Source: Leishmania donovani (lineage: Eukaryota; Euglenozoa; Kinetoplastea; Trypanosomatida; Trypanosomatidae). From it: a stretch of DNA of 64,000 bases. The stretch is from positions 1,444,619-1,508,618 of the forward strand of contig NC_018259.1 in the NCBI RefSeq assembly GCF_000227135.1, written 5' to 3'. The first letter of the stretch is position 1. Each line of letters starts with the position of its first letter. Under the pieces are notes generated by a model. It saw only the letters and a list, made by a program, of their open reading frames with translations. It made no database searches and was not told the DNA's origin. A program made the position numbers and the translations under genes. Of the stretch, positions 36,629 through 47,026 are shown piece by piece.

Positions 36629-36928
36629 ATGCCAGCGAAACCCGCGCAGGATTTCTTCTCCCTGGACGCGAACGGACAGCGCGAGGCACTCATCATTATT
36701 AAGAAGCTGCAGTGCAAGATTCTGTACAGCGACAAGTACTACGATGATGTGTTCGAGTACCGTCACGTGATTCTCCCGAAGGATCTTGCCCGCCTCGTCC
36801 CCACGAGCCGCCTCATGAGTGAGATGGAGTGGCGCCAGCTCGGCGTCCAGCAGTCGCAAGGGTGGGTGCACTACATGATTCACAAGCCAGAACCCCACGT
36901 GCTGCTCTTTAAGCGCCCTCGCACGTAA
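36629..36928 (+). CDS. CKS1: Cyclin-dependent kinase regulatory subunit CKS1 (p12)
   Basis: A 99-aa protein of the CKS/suc1 family. Clear signature: YSDKYYDDVFEYRHVILP (anion-binding Arg and the first beta strands), RLMSEMEWRQLGVQQSQGW, and HKPEPHVLLFKRP, the family's C-terminal motif with the HxPEPH hinge. CKS1 binds the CDK catalytic subunit (CRK3 and others in Leishmania) and acts as a phosphate-docking adaptor in cell-cycle control. The length equals that known for Leishmania p12cks1. The start ATG follows CAGTTCATT and leaves the usual short kinetoplastid N-terminal extension before the fold. Confidence 0.96.
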   Translation: MPAKPAQDFFSLDANGQREALIIIKKLQCKILYSDKYYDDVFEYRHVILPKDLARLVPTSRLMSEMEWRQLGVQQSQGWVHYMIHKPEPHVLLFKRPRT

Positions 36929-38297
36929 GGGGAGGTGTCCACCAGAGAGCGAGAGGGTACAAGACGCACAGTTGCATGGGCGCGCCGGGAGGGTTGGCCA
37001 GGAGGTGAGGGCGCAAGGTGGGTGCGTCGCTCGACGAGAGGAAAGCATGAAAGAGAAGGGACGATATTGCTTGCTTCCACGTAAACTGCGCAGACCTGCC
37101 AGTTCCAGCGCACACCAACGCCTTGCTGCCTCTTCCATCTCCCGCTGCCGATCCTATCCTTCCATCCTTCCTCTCTTCACCTCACTCTTCCCTCCGTCTG
37201 TATCGTGTTGGCTCTCGTCATGGCAAATGAAGCCTATCGTCTCCTCCCATTATGGTGCGCTGCATGTTCTCTCATTAGCCCCCCTCTCCACCGTCTTGCC
37301 TTTTCATGGTGTTCCCGGACTGACATGGATCTGCCCATGCCACGACAACCACAACTACCCCCCTCTCCATCTGTCTTTCCGCACTCTTCCTTATCTCCTT
37401 TTTTTTCCCGTCTGCCCGTCTCCCCGGCATTAGAACGCATAGAATCGTTTTCTCCCTGTTGGTGTGCCGTGCTGCATGCGCGCATCACTCCTGCGTGCCG
37501 TCGTCTCCCTGTGCTGTGCTTCTTGCGACGAACGCCTGTCCCGTTTACTTGGCTTTGTGATTGTGTCTGTGTTTGGCCCGTGCCTCTCTGTTGGTGTGAC
37601 AGCTGAGGCGTGCGATGGTGCGACGGCTTTTCTGTGGTTGCGTGCGTGCGTGTGAAGAAGGGTTGCAAGTCCACAGAACGAAGGTGGGCAGCGCTCCCTT
37701 GAAACAGACATCAAGCAGACGCACTTCAGAGAGAAGAAGACGGCGCAATAAAAGCGGTCACTCGCGGCCCTTCGCGCCGCGTCTCAACCTCGAGGGATGA
37801 GGACGAAGGGGCTGGGTCTGCAGCTGTTGCGTGCTCTGTGCCGGCGCGGAGGCATTTCGCCCGTACCCACTTTTCACATTTTGCACGGAGGTCACGAATT
37901 GCCGCGTGGCTTTCCTGTGGGCCAGCTCCGACTGTGACAGGGCTGGACGGCAGGCGGTTCTGATGAGTGATTGTGTGTGTGTGTGTGCATGTGTGCGGAG
38001 CCCGATGTTGACCACGCACTTCATCCTGAAGCCGTGCTCTTGTGTAAGGGACGAAAAAGGAAAGTTGCGCCTCGCGACACGTGCCCATGCCCTCTGCAAC
38101 GATCCTTCTCTTGCGATGTGGACAGTGCTCTCCCTTCCTTTTCTATTTTTTTTTTGGCTGCTCATCGTCCGCGTCGCGGCGCACGGCCTCCCTTTTCCCG
38201 CATCCTTTCTCACCACAGAAGTACATCCGCCAACACGGCGCACATACGCAAGGACGCGAAGGCCTGTGAGAACACTCTCTGAAAAAAGACGGCGACG
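36929..38297. other. Intergenic region, 1.4 kb
   Basis: No gene seen. Pyrimidine tracts around 37140-37430 and 38128-38218 are the only structure of note. Confidence 0.6.
38188..38218 (+). promoter_or_regulatory. Predicted trans-splice acceptor for the TPR gene
   Basis: C/T-rich tract CTCCCTTTTCCCGCATCCTT and following bases end in CACAG (AG at 38217-38218), 79 bases before the ATG. Confidence 0.45.
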
Positions 38298-38972
38298 ATG
38301 AACGCACGCCAAACGCAGGTGGCTTGTGTAACGGTGGTGATCGGCGGCTTGCTGTGTGCTCTCAGCTACGCTGCCTACAGGCAGCTGAGCCAGAATAGTG
38401 CCGCCATCCCGGACAGAAAAGCGCATGTGTCCGAGTCTCCTGTGCAGCCCCCCGCTGTCGCTGCTGGCGCACAAGCCTCAACACCCCCACCTCAGGCACC
38501 CATCTCGCTCCCTGTCGAATCACCGTGCCCAGCAGCGGACAAAGCCAGGGCTCTGGAACTGCTGAACGTCTTGAAGCAGAACGCGAACATTGCCTTCCAA
38601 GAGGGCCGCTTCGAGGATGCGCTGCGTGGTTATCAGGACTGCATCGAGGTTACGTCTGTCCTTGGTGCTGCCGACGCAGAAGCTGTCGCGACGGAGCAGA
38701 TTGTTCGCGCAAACGTGGCGATGGTGTGCATCCGCATGCACGAGTACGACGCGGCGCGTGCGGTGGCGACGATGCTGCTGCAGGACGCTGCGATAGCGCT
38801 CCCAGAGGACCTCAAGGTCAAGGTGCTCTACAGGCGAGGGCTGGCAAGCAAGGCACTTAACGACCGCGCGGCGGCGCTAGCGGACTTCAAGGCCGCTGTG
38901 CACTTCTCAAAAGACCACAGAAATCCGGCTGTGGAAAAGGAAATTGCACTGCTGCAGCGCGGCGGTGCATGA
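38298..38972 (+). CDS. Membrane-anchored TPR protein
   Basis: A 224-aa protein with an N-terminal membrane helix (VACVTVVIGGLLCALSYAAY, residues 8-27), a Pro/Ala-rich linker to about residue 75, then a helical region of about three tetratricopeptide units. The canonical TPR hallmarks are present: NANIAFQEGRFEDALRGYQDCI (about 94-115), an Ala/Asn helix (RANVAMVCIRMHEYDAARA), and VLYRRGLASKALNDRAAALADFKAAV near 176-201. This single-anchor plus TPR design is typical of proteins on the mitochondrial outer membrane or ER that dock chaperones. The target membrane is not decided by the sequence. Confidence 0.75.
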   Translation: MNARQTQVACVTVVIGGLLCALSYAAYRQLSQNSAAIPDRKAHVSESPVQPPAVAAGAQASTPPPQAPISLPVESPCPAADKARALELLNVLKQNANIAFQEGRFEDALRGYQDCIEVTSVLGAADAEAVATEQIVRANVAMVCIRMHEYDAARAVATMLLQDAAIALPEDLKVKVLYRRGLASKALNDRAAALADFKAAVHFSKDHRNPAVEKEIALLQRGGA

Positions 38973-39052
38973 CCGCTGTAGTGGGGCAGAGGCAAGGTCG
39001 ATAAGAATGCGCTTGCTACCCTTCGCAGGGGACGGCATGCAGGCGCGCTTGT

Positions 39053-39084
39053 CCCCCCCACCCCCCCCCNNNNGGGGGGGGGGG
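39053..39084. other. C7-A-C9 / NNNN / G11 tract
   Basis: Poly-C on the left and poly-G on the right of a four-N gap (39070-39073). Either a real palindromic homopolymer or two reads of opposite homopolymer quality joined wrongly. Confidence 0.8.
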
Positions 39085-39373
39085 CTGTCTACCCAGCGAA
39101 GCACTGCAAGGCAAGCGGTGCGGTGGTGGTGACGCCCTGATTATGCGGGTCTCTACGGATGTGTACGGCGCCATCGACTCAAAGGAGTGCCTCTGCGCGT
39201 GTGGGAATCGTCACAGTCGTGAAGGAAAAGCTTAGGGTAGCGCTTGATGGGCGTGCATGCGCGGTGCTGGGAGTGATTCACCAGCCCACCCCGCCCCCTC
39301 TCCTACACACACACACATGCGTAATGCGCCGGACATGAGTTACTCGCGCGGCACCGCGGTGAACTGTTGGTGA

Positions 39374-39471
39374 CATTTTGCCTTCCCTGCTTTCTGTCTC
39401 TTCACGTCCGCCATCCACCTTCCCGCCTCCCTCGCTCTCACTCCCCTCTTTTCCTGCTCTCCGCGACTCAG
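39374..39471 (+). promoter_or_regulatory. Long pyrimidine tract and predicted splice acceptor for SHQ1
   Basis: Almost 100 bases rich in C/T ending GCGACTCAG with AG at 39470-39471, 159 bases before the ATG. The longest clean tract near a start codon in this window. Confidence 0.5.
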
Positions 39472-39630
39472 CGTGACGACATTCTCGCTCTACAGCGATC
39501 GAATGTGTTGGCTTGTTGAGCACGAACTCCTCCACGCTCGACGGACACACAGATTTGGGCGTGGGCGTGCTCCCTTCACGGTTGACGCTGCCGTCTTTTC
39601 GTGAGCCGCCATCCTCGGCTCTCCCTGCCG

Positions 39631-41364
39631 ATGATCACACCGGTGTTTGAGTGCAGCCAGGAGGGTGGCTTTGTCGTCATTCGCCTCGTCCTCTCCGCCA
39701 TCTGCAAGGTGACGAACGCCGTGTTTGACATCCACGAGACGCAGTTCACTTTCTACTGCTCCCCGTACTACCTGCGCCTGCGCTTCGACCAATGCCTGCA
39801 GGAGGGCAAGGGAGAGCGGGCTACGTACGACTTGGAGGCAAACGTGCTCACGGTGTACCTTCCAAAAGCAAACCCGGCGGAGGTCTTCACGAAGCTCGAT
39901 AACCCGGCCTACCTCATCGCGACAGAGAAGCAGCGTGCTTCGCTTATTCAGGTCCTCAGCGTCGCCAACTCGAGCGACGACGCCACTGGCGTGGGTGAGG
40001 AGCTGGAGGAGACCGAGTACATACAATCCTTGCCGGATGCCACCGCGATTGGCAGCGCCGCGGACCGGAGCGAGAGCCTGGCGCCGGCGGCGCAGTGCAG
40101 CTACGGCTTCGCAAACGCGTTCAGCGGACTCTTCCAGAAGCTCGATGCAGATGTTGTGCGCGAGGTGGTGAGTCTGCGCGATAATCCTGAGTGCACCACG
40201 CGCGAAGAGCGCCGGCGATTGCGCCTCGCTGCTGAGATGACCGATTTTGACGTAGATGCGCTGCTTTTTGCCTTTGAGGACTCGGACGGGGAGGTGGCGC
40301 AGGTGTTGCGGTACGTCCCTGCCCACATTAGGGACTTTGAAAATGCTCTGCACGGCAACACTGCCGGGTCGGGAGAGGAGCAGGCGTCGTTGTCGGTGAT
40401 GTTCGCGAGTATCCCTGCATTGGGCGCGGGCAGGGCAGATCCGCTGGAAGAGGAGGAGACGACGCTGCTCCCAGGCGACGATGCGCGACCGGTCACAGTG
40501 TGGAGCGGCAACGTTGCCGACTTCAAGAAGCCGCTCATCGAGGAGCTGAATCCTGCTGTCGACGACGAGCGAGAGCCGACAGCATCAGAGGCGGCGGCAG
40601 CCGCACCAGCCGCCTCTGTGTCTTTTCAAGCGGCCGCTAATGCTGCTGCGCCGCCTGGGCCGCGTACGCGGCTGGCGATTCCTCGAGTGTGCCCGTCGCT
40701 GAAGTTTACTCGAGAGGAGACGGAGGTGCTGATGCGCGTAAAGCTGCCGCGGCTGCTTTTTCCTCCCTCGCCGGCAGAGGTGGAGGCGCTGACGGCGGAC
40801 CTCCTCTTTAGCGAGGCCTACGACGACCTCGTGACGGAGGGCAGCGGCTGCAGCGAGTCCTTGTGGAACCTCACACAACTGAGCCCGGCCCTCTCCTACC
40901 TCGACCCGGCGGACACACTCTACGACGCATGCGTCGCGTTTGCGCGCCGCGCGCTAGTGTACCCGCTGTACCGCCACTGCGCCCTGCTGCAGCGGGTGTG
41001 GGCGGTGGTGGGTACACGGCTACTGCTGGGGCGCAACTACACCATCCGTGCCCTTTTACGCATGCGCATTATTCTGTCCCACGCGGAGCACAAACACCTC
41101 TTGTCGACCATCTACCTGGACCCTCTGATTGCATACTGGATGCACGTTTCCGAGGCGGACGAGCGGCTGATACGCATGGCGCTCGAGATCCACCAGCACG
41201 TCTCCCGGACGGAGCCGATGACGGTGTCGGCGGCGTCGACGCGGGGGGCTTCTGCTCTGCAGTCGATGTTGCTGGATGCGAAGAAGGTGACGCTCTACCC
41301 GCTTACGCTCGTGCACCTCGGACTCCCGTTATCGGAGGAGGAGGAGGGTCGCTGCGAGGGGTGA
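39631..41364 (+). CDS. SHQ1: H/ACA snoRNP assembly factor SHQ1
   Basis: A 577-aa protein. The start MITPVFECSQEGGFVVIRL and the following FYCSPYYLRLRF and YLPKANPAEVFTKLD are the CS (p23-like) domain of SHQ1. The second half carries the SHQ1-specific helical domain, beginning YGFANAFSGLFQKLDADVV (about residue 159) and ending with DPLIAYWMHVSEADERLIRMALEIHQ. SHQ1 is a chaperone that holds the pseudouridine synthase dyskerin/Cbf5 before it enters H/ACA snoRNPs, acting in cytoplasm and nucleoplasm. A middle Ala/Pro/Glu linker (about 310-345) is longer than in yeast. An in-frame GTG 30 bases upstream is not needed. The homologue is well supported by the fold order. Confidence 0.88.
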   Translation: MITPVFECSQEGGFVVIRLVLSAICKVTNAVFDIHETQFTFYCSPYYLRLRFDQCLQEGKGERATYDLEANVLTVYLPKANPAEVFTKLDNPAYLIATEKQRASLIQVLSVANSSDDATGVGEELEETEYIQSLPDATAIGSAADRSESLAPAAQCSYGFANAFSGLFQKLDADVVREVVSLRDNPECTTREERRRLRLAAEMTDFDVDALLFAFEDSDGEVAQVLRYVPAHIRDFENALHGNTAGSGEEQASLSVMFASIPALGAGRADPLEEEETTLLPGDDARPVTVWSGNVADFKKPLIEELNPAVDDEREPTASEAAAAAPAASVSFQAAANAAAPPGPRTRLAIPRVCPSLKFTREETEVLMRVKLPRLLFPPSPAEVEALTADLLFSEAYDDLVTEGSGCSESLWNLTQLSPALSYLDPADTLYDACVAFARRALVYPLYRHCALLQRVWAVVGTRLLLGRNYTIRALLRMRIILSHAEHKHLLSTIYLDPLIAYWMHVSEADERLIRMALEIHQHVSRTEPMTVSAASTRGASALQSMLLDAKKVTLYPLTLVHLGLPLSEEEEGRCEG

Positions 41365-42223
41365 TAGTCTGCGTGAGTTTGTGTGCCTTCTTTAGCTGTT
41401 GTCCGCTGCCGTTGGACTCGACATCCTGTGGGAATGCTAAGGATGCGCTGGACGAGAGCGATACGCGTATAAGCTGTTTCCAGCGCACAGGAATACATAC
41501 AAAAGGAATGCCGGTCATCCGCATGCGTCACTGTGCTCTCCGCGTCTCTTTCTCTCTGTGTGTGTGTGTACACTCCACGGCTGCGCCTGCACATTTCCTC
41601 CCCCACCTGTTGCGTTCAGAACATCACCATAGTGGTGCACACCCACACGCAACGAGGCTTTTGCACCCCTTTACGCGTTGAGGACACCGAACAAGGCCGG
41701 GGGGGGTGGGAATGGAGGGACGGCTGCGCCGTCTACGCCAATGTGCGAGGCTCGTCAGTGAGCTTCAGCACTGCTGAGCGCTCCTCATCTCTCGAAAAGC
41801 GATACCGCCGCTCTACTCTGTTTAACATGTTCTTTGCTCCTCAACTCCACTGTTTGGCCGCCCTCCGTCCCCATGCGCGGCTTTTGACGTGAGTACATGC
41901 GTGCCAAGTGCACCGTTAAATGCGGAGGGTGAGCGATCCCGCACACCCCTGCACCCCCATCTACGCGCACAGAGTCCATAGATCACAGATATAAACAGCG
42001 GAGTCGATACATGTGAGGGCCACCCATCCCCGACAAACGCCGCCTTTTCGCTATCACTCTTCTAATCACGCCCACCCACTCATCAACCCACTCCCCCCCT
42101 CCCCCCACACACACACACACACAAGCACAGCAGCGCATGTGACGGGAGGGGAGGCACACCTTTGCATCGATCATTGAACGGAAACGAAACAGTTCAGGCA
42201 TCATCAGCCGTTGAGCACCATAG
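41365..42223. other. Intergenic region, 860 bp
   Basis: No gene seen. Includes G8 (41699-41706) and a C-rich then CA-rich run near 42092-42123. Confidence 0.6.
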
Positions 42224-43399
42224 ATGAGCAGCTCCGCCGCCCCGAGCCCTCCCTTCACCTCCAGCGGTGTAGCAGCTGGCTCGGCTGCTGTGGACGGAGT
42301 ACCGATAGAGGTGGCGTCCATGTTCTACACAGGCATCAACGAACCACGGCCCACCGCGATGAACTTCTCCTTCGACGGCCTTCACTTCGTGTCGGCGCAC
42401 ACGGACGACGCCGTCCGACTCATCGATGTGGGCAACATGACGAACACGGACGTGATTATCTGCGACGCGTTTGGCGTGCACAACGTCCGTTACACCCATT
42501 CCAGCAGTGTCGTGTGTGTCGCGCCGCGGTTTCACCTGGATGGCCACCTGCACCTCCTGAACACGGAGACATCGCAGTTCTTCGGCGAGATGGCGTACAT
42601 CAACGACGCCGAGTCGGAGATGCTGCCAGTGGCGAACACGCCAGTGTACTCCACCCTTGCCCAGTGCCCGGCAACAGACGTGCTCGGTGCCGTGGTGGTG
42701 GCCAAAGGTCGGCTAGCCCTCTTTCACCCTCTCATCTCTGGTTGCATTGCGGCCACGCCGGAGCGGTCCATTGTAGGCAGTAGAGCCTGCTTGCAGTTTA
42801 GCCAAGACGGCCATCGGATCGCCATCGGCGACGACCACCGCATCGTTTTATTCGATCGACGCAGCCTCTTCCGGGCACCGCTAGCCGTGCTCGAGAACAA
42901 GCATGTCTTTACCACGTCGACGTCGCTGACGAGATGCAAAGGGCTCGAGTTTAGCGCCGATGCGAGTCGCCTGCTGCTCACATCGTCGAGTGGTGAGGTT
43001 GTGGTATACGACTGGCTGCGCGGCGAGGCGGTGGCGAACTACTTTCACGGCGACGCGAGGCGGCACTTTGTCGGCTCTGCCGACGCCATCGGCGCACAGC
43101 ACGCCTTCCCTTACCAGGCGGCCTCGCCCATTCTGCAGCTCACTTCGTCCATGACCGGAGGCCGGCATCTGCTCGTATATGCCGGGTGCCCGTCCAACTC
43201 GGCGGCCTCCACCCGACAAGGACGACTTCTGTATGAGCTGCAGTCGAAGGACAGCGATGTGCCGGTTGCTATTGCCGTGAACCCGCGACTACAGCTAGCG
43301 GCCACCGCAGCGCGGAGTATAACGTGGTGGGCTTTTCACAGCTCTGTAGTGGAGGCGTACGCGACACTGACGGAGGCTGGCACGACTGCAGCCGACTGA
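42224..43399 (+). CDS. WDR82/Swd2-like WD40 protein
   Basis: A 391-aa beta-propeller protein. Blade features in WDR82/Swd2 order: AMNFSFDGLHFVSAHTDDAVRLIDV (about 46-70), the characteristic FGVHNVRYTHSSSVVCVAP, LHLLNTETSQFFGEM, then CLQFSQDGHRIAIGDDHRIVLFDRRSLFRAPLAVLE, matching the segment of WDR82 that reads as CxFDPEG...VKLYDLRSFDKGPF. In Leishmania tarentolae a Wdr82 protein belongs to the PP1-PNUTS-JBP3-Wdr82 complex that helps end RNA polymerase II transcription at base-J sites; this is established for that species and inferred here. A generic WD40 protein is the alternative. The N-terminal 25 residues are Ser/Ala/Pro-rich. Confidence 0.75.
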   Translation: MSSSAAPSPPFTSSGVAAGSAAVDGVPIEVASMFYTGINEPRPTAMNFSFDGLHFVSAHTDDAVRLIDVGNMTNTDVIICDAFGVHNVRYTHSSSVVCVAPRFHLDGHLHLLNTETSQFFGEMAYINDAESEMLPVANTPVYSTLAQCPATDVLGAVVVAKGRLALFHPLISGCIAATPERSIVGSRACLQFSQDGHRIAIGDDHRIVLFDRRSLFRAPLAVLENKHVFTTSTSLTRCKGLEFSADASRLLLTSSSGEVVVYDWLRGEAVANYFHGDARRHFVGSADAIGAQHAFPYQAASPILQLTSSMTGGRHLLVYAGCPSNSAASTRQGRLLYELQSKDSDVPVAIAVNPRLQLAATAARSITWWAFHSSVVEAYATLTEAGTTAAD

Positions 43400-44783
43400 G
43401 GAGGCGCCACACATCGTCGCTGGAGTGTGGAAAGGGGGGGGGGCGGAGGCTCTTGTAGACAAGTGCGGCGCGCCAAGCGATCGCGCGTGCCGTTGCAGCC
43501 TCCTCTCCCTTGCCGAACACCTCAAGCAGAAGCTCGCGCTACGCCCATCAAAGCACTGAAAAGGTGCCGTGCGAGACGGCCGGCCTCCGTGGCTTTGGCT
43601 GTTTGTTCGTCTGGTCTTACTGAGTGCCGCCTTACTCACTCTCGCAGGGAGGGGGAACTTCTCGCGCGGCTCGAAACGTGTGCTGCCCCGCTATAATGAA
43701 GGATAGAACCAGAGCCAGCCTGCCTGTGCGATACAGACACCGTCGAACCTCTTTGATTTCTTTGATTGGCCCTCTCAGCAGCTTAGCGAGAGGGCACGTG
43801 GACACACTTGCCGTTGCACGTAGCGGCAAGAAGGACGGTGCGCCGCCCGTCGCCCCCTCCACCCCTCACAGCTTCTAGCACCTTTGCCGATGTTCATCAT
43901 ATTTTTATCCGCCCCTCTCTCCCGCCTCACTTTACCGATGAGCGGTGTGGCACGCCACCATACGCGCGTTTTGCATCCCCCCACACCCCGCGTCACCGCT
44001 GTTGCATTGCTGGCGTTTGTGCCGGCCTGCGCCTGCATACGTGATGCTCTTGCTGCACATGCGCTATCATGACGCCTGCACTGGCGCACTACCCCCGCCT
44101 CTCTCCTGTTTTTGCAGTAGCCCCACAAGCTCACTAACACGACCGTATCCACCTCCCGGTACACGCAGCAGGCACCAACACGCAAGCAGACGCGCATTCG
44201 TCTTCCACAGGCCCACACTTCGAGAAAGGCGAGAGGACGCAGCCAGCTCTGTTCTTTGAGCAACCAGCGGCCGAGAACGAGAGATAAGGGCGCCCAGTGC
44301 GTGTCTGTGTGTGAAGCACAGCCCTCCAGCGCTCCGTCAGTGCACCGCTAGCGGTCTTTACATCTTTATGCCCGTAGGCCTCCACGTGCCATTTCGGTAA
44401 GTTGGATCGATCGACGTCCTCACTCGCGGGCTCACTCCTTTTGTGCCGCCGCCCTCCTCCCCCCGCTTTGCGTGAGCCTCACTTTTTTTTTTTTTTTGTG
44501 CGTGTGTGCGTGGGCCTCCATCTCCTCATCACAGTCGTCTCCCGCGTTGCTGTAACGCGTGAAACTGGCATTCCCTTGCCTTTTTTTTCATATCGTGACG
44601 ACGTGTTCTTTGCCTTCTTGCCGGCCTGCCTGCTCGCCATTTCGATTCTGACGTGCCACGTATCCCTCTGTGCGCTTCATCGGCTCCGCTTCGCTTTTTC
44701 GTGTCCTTTTTCTGCACGGAGTCGCTCTCTCTCGTTCCGCCGTTCTCCCTTTCGACATCCAAAATTGGTCGTCCGTCGCCAGG
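43400..44783. other. Intergenic region, 1.4 kb
   Basis: No gene seen. A G10 run (43434-43443) is 35 bases after the WD40 stop; T15 near 44484-44498. Confidence 0.6.
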
Positions 44784-45335
44784 ATGCGCGTAATCGAGAG
44801 CCAGAAGGAGGTGTTGCACACTCTCCGCCACCCTTCGCAGCACTCCGCGACAGACCGCAAGAGGGCCTACATGTTTCTGTTTGTATACGTTCTCAGCGCT
44901 ATCGCGTTCGGCGGGAATCTCCTCCACTTTATCAGCGGCTGGATCGCCGCCACGGTTCTGCAGGTCGTCATGACCATCTTGATAATGATATATGCCTTCA
45001 ACATCAACGACTACAGTGACAAGAGCATGAGCTCGATGGAGTGTGAGCGGGCCTGCAACCCGCTGCTCGATGCCTACATCGCGCTGCGCGCGGTGCAGCT
45101 GATCCAGGCGCTCTTCTTGCGCAGTTTTGTGTGCACGTTCCTCTTTGCCACGGTGCTTATCGTAACTCTCTTCCGCGTACGACAGAGGAAGCTGTACGTC
45201 GACGCCGTAAATCTATGGCGCGAAGTATCGCAGTACGAGCGGGAAGGCTTCATCTTCATAGGTGTTGATGTGGTTATGATTATTGTACTGATGCTTTCCA
45301 TGGTGTTCTCCATAGTCACGAATTACGGTGGCTAA
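44784..45335 (+). CDS. Cornichon-like membrane protein, copy 1
   Basis: A 183-aa protein with four hydrophobic segments (about 29-49, 52-72, 105-130 and 157-178). The cornichon pattern is seen in the acidic loop MECERACNPLLDAYIAL (where cornichons have a D/E-Y-x-NP motif), the middle helix, and YVDAVNLWREVSQYEREGF followed by the last helix, matching the family's DATEIFRxLxxHKRESF end. Cornichon/Erv14 proteins are cargo receptors that pack transmembrane proteins into COPII vesicles at the ER. The chain is longer than the usual 140-160 because of its N-terminal part. It is one of two tandem genes with 46460-47026. Confidence 0.62.
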   Translation: MRVIESQKEVLHTLRHPSQHSATDRKRAYMFLFVYVLSAIAFGGNLLHFISGWIAATVLQVVMTILIMIYAFNINDYSDKSMSSMECERACNPLLDAYIALRAVQLIQALFLRSFVCTFLFATVLIVTLFRVRQRKLYVDAVNLWREVSQYEREGFIFIGVDVVMIIVLMLSMVFSIVTNYGG

Positions 45336-46459
45336 AGTGCCACTGCAACTTACCAGAAGCATGCATTCAAGGTGCGGGGGATGTTGCTAGACATGTAATT
45401 TTTTTTTTTCGCGTGCAGTCTCTCTCTCGCTCGCTTGCTTTCTAACGTCGCATGCGCACGCGCGTCTGGGGCTCGCCATGCGAAAAGCCTAGCAAGAGGA
45501 GTCGCATGCCGCGGCAGAGGACGCGCTGGGGAGCGGCTGCCTTGTCAGCGTGTTCGTCTCTCTGAGCGCGCGTGATGAGGAAGGAGTGCACTTAGTGGCG
45601 AGGGAGATACCACGAGCGTCGCCGGCGCTTGTGGCTTTAGATATCGAACTCCTAGAAAGGAACGGAGGGAGCGAGAGGGCTGCGGTGGTGGAGGGTGGGC
45701 ATCGTGCAGCCACGCGCGGCAGCAGAGTTCGGACTGTTGGTGGGCTGTTTTGAGTGGCTCTTATTGTTTCTGTTGTAGACGAGCCTGTTACTAAGACCCG
45801 TTGTGTATCTCTTTCTCTCGCTTGTTTCGCTGTTCTTGAGGTGGCGCCTGCCGCTTGGGGTATGTGGAATGTGTTTGTGCGTCCTCGTGTTGTGGACGCC
45901 TGCAGCAAGCGGTATCAACACGAAGAGGCAGGGACACGCCAGCTTACGCCGCCCGCATTTCCCGCCGTTTGATCGTCGCCGAGAAGCCAAGGCGAGGGTG
46001 TGCTGTGCCTTCTAAACTGCACTTTAGTGCGCGCCATAGACCTACGAGAGCTAACGGTACGCAGGTTGGCGGTGCTTTCAAGAAACGCGCGCGTCGACAG
46101 ACGAACTCGCGCGCGCTGCTTTGCGAGATGACGGCCGCACCTCATGTCGTGAGCATCGCGCGCCGAGTGCGAAGGTACACTCAGTCGCTGCTCCTCTTTT
46201 GCATCCATTTCCCATATGACGTGTTCAACTCTGCCTTCGCTCAATCTTTCTCTGCTGCGTGCCGCTCTTGCCTTGTGCGCTCTCCCATTTCGTTAGCGTC
46301 TTCGTCTTCCTCGTATACCCTCATCACGCGCCCGCGCACACGAGCACAGATCAGCGCGCAAGCACACAGCGCGTGCATCTTCGACGGTTTTTCACTCATC
46401 TTTCCCAGGCTTTTTCGGTAGGAACGAAAAGTGGCGCGAGCAGCGTACCCCCACCGCCG
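45336..46459. other. Intergenic region between cornichon-like genes, 1.1 kb
   Basis: No gene seen. Ends with the splice-type tract before copy 2. Confidence 0.6.
46385..46421 (+). promoter_or_regulatory. Predicted trans-splice acceptors for cornichon-like copy 2
   Basis: T/C-rich run GGTTTTTCACTCATCTTTCC and following bases carry AG at 46407-46408 and again at 46420-46421, giving leaders of 39-52 bases. Confidence 0.45.
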
Positions 46460-47026
46460 ATGAGCAGCACCGAGCGTCTCACTGATGCCTTCCGGCTTCA
46501 GTTTCAGTGGATTCCGGTGCTCATCACGGACCGCAGTCACCACACAGGTAGAGAACGGAAGCGCGCCATGCTGTTTGTGCTGCTGCATGCTTCGTTCCTG
46601 ATGGTTCTGTGTGGCCACTTTATGAGCGTCACCGTGTCGTGGGTACTCGCTTTCATCCTCCAGTCCGGAGCGATGGCGCTGTGCGTGATGCACCTCGCCT
46701 TGCTTGAGGAGTACGCGGATTCTATGACGAACGCACTAGAGCTAGAGCACATGGTCAACCCTCTCATCATTGCCGAGGCCGCGGTGCGATGCTTCGCTTC
46801 TCTGCAGTGTGTTCTAACTGGCTCGTGGATGCTTCTACTGGCTGGCAGCATAGAGCTTGCATACGACCTCCACGTTACACAGCACCGCTCGCTGCTGATT
46901 GATGCGACAACTATTTGGAAGGAGCTTGAAACCTTTCGCACCGATGGACGTATCCGCACTGCGTATCAGATACTGATGGTGCTTTTCGCCATCTTCTACC
47001 TCGTCTACTTGTTCTACACCGCGTGA
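46460..47026 (+). CDS. Cornichon-like membrane protein, copy 2
   Basis: A 188-aa paralogue of the gene at 44784 with the same layout: N-terminal hydrophilic part, two close helices (about 36-72), an acidic loop LEHMVNPLIIAE in the place of the cornichon NP motif, a helix pair, then LLIDATTIWKELETFRTDGR and a last helix ending VYLFYTA. Identity to copy 1 is low, so the duplication is old. Expected role by family: an ER export receptor for membrane cargo. Having two different cornichons suggests separate cargo sets. Confidence 0.62.
   Translation: MSSTERLTDAFRLQFQWIPVLITDRSHHTGRERKRAMLFVLLHASFLMVLCGHFMSVTVSWVLAFILQSGAMALCVMHLALLEEYADSMTNALELEHMVNPLIIAEAAVRCFASLQCVLTGSWMLLLAGSIELAYDLHVTQHRSLLIDATTIWKELETFRTDGRIRTAYQILMVLFAIFYLVYLFYTA

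Larger units (their letters stand above)
38973..39630. other. Intergenic region, 660 bp, with a poly-C/poly-G assembly scar
   Basis: No gene seen. A C-rich run meets a G-run across four N at 39053-39084, and a long pyrimidine tract occupies 39374-39471. Confidence 0.6.
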
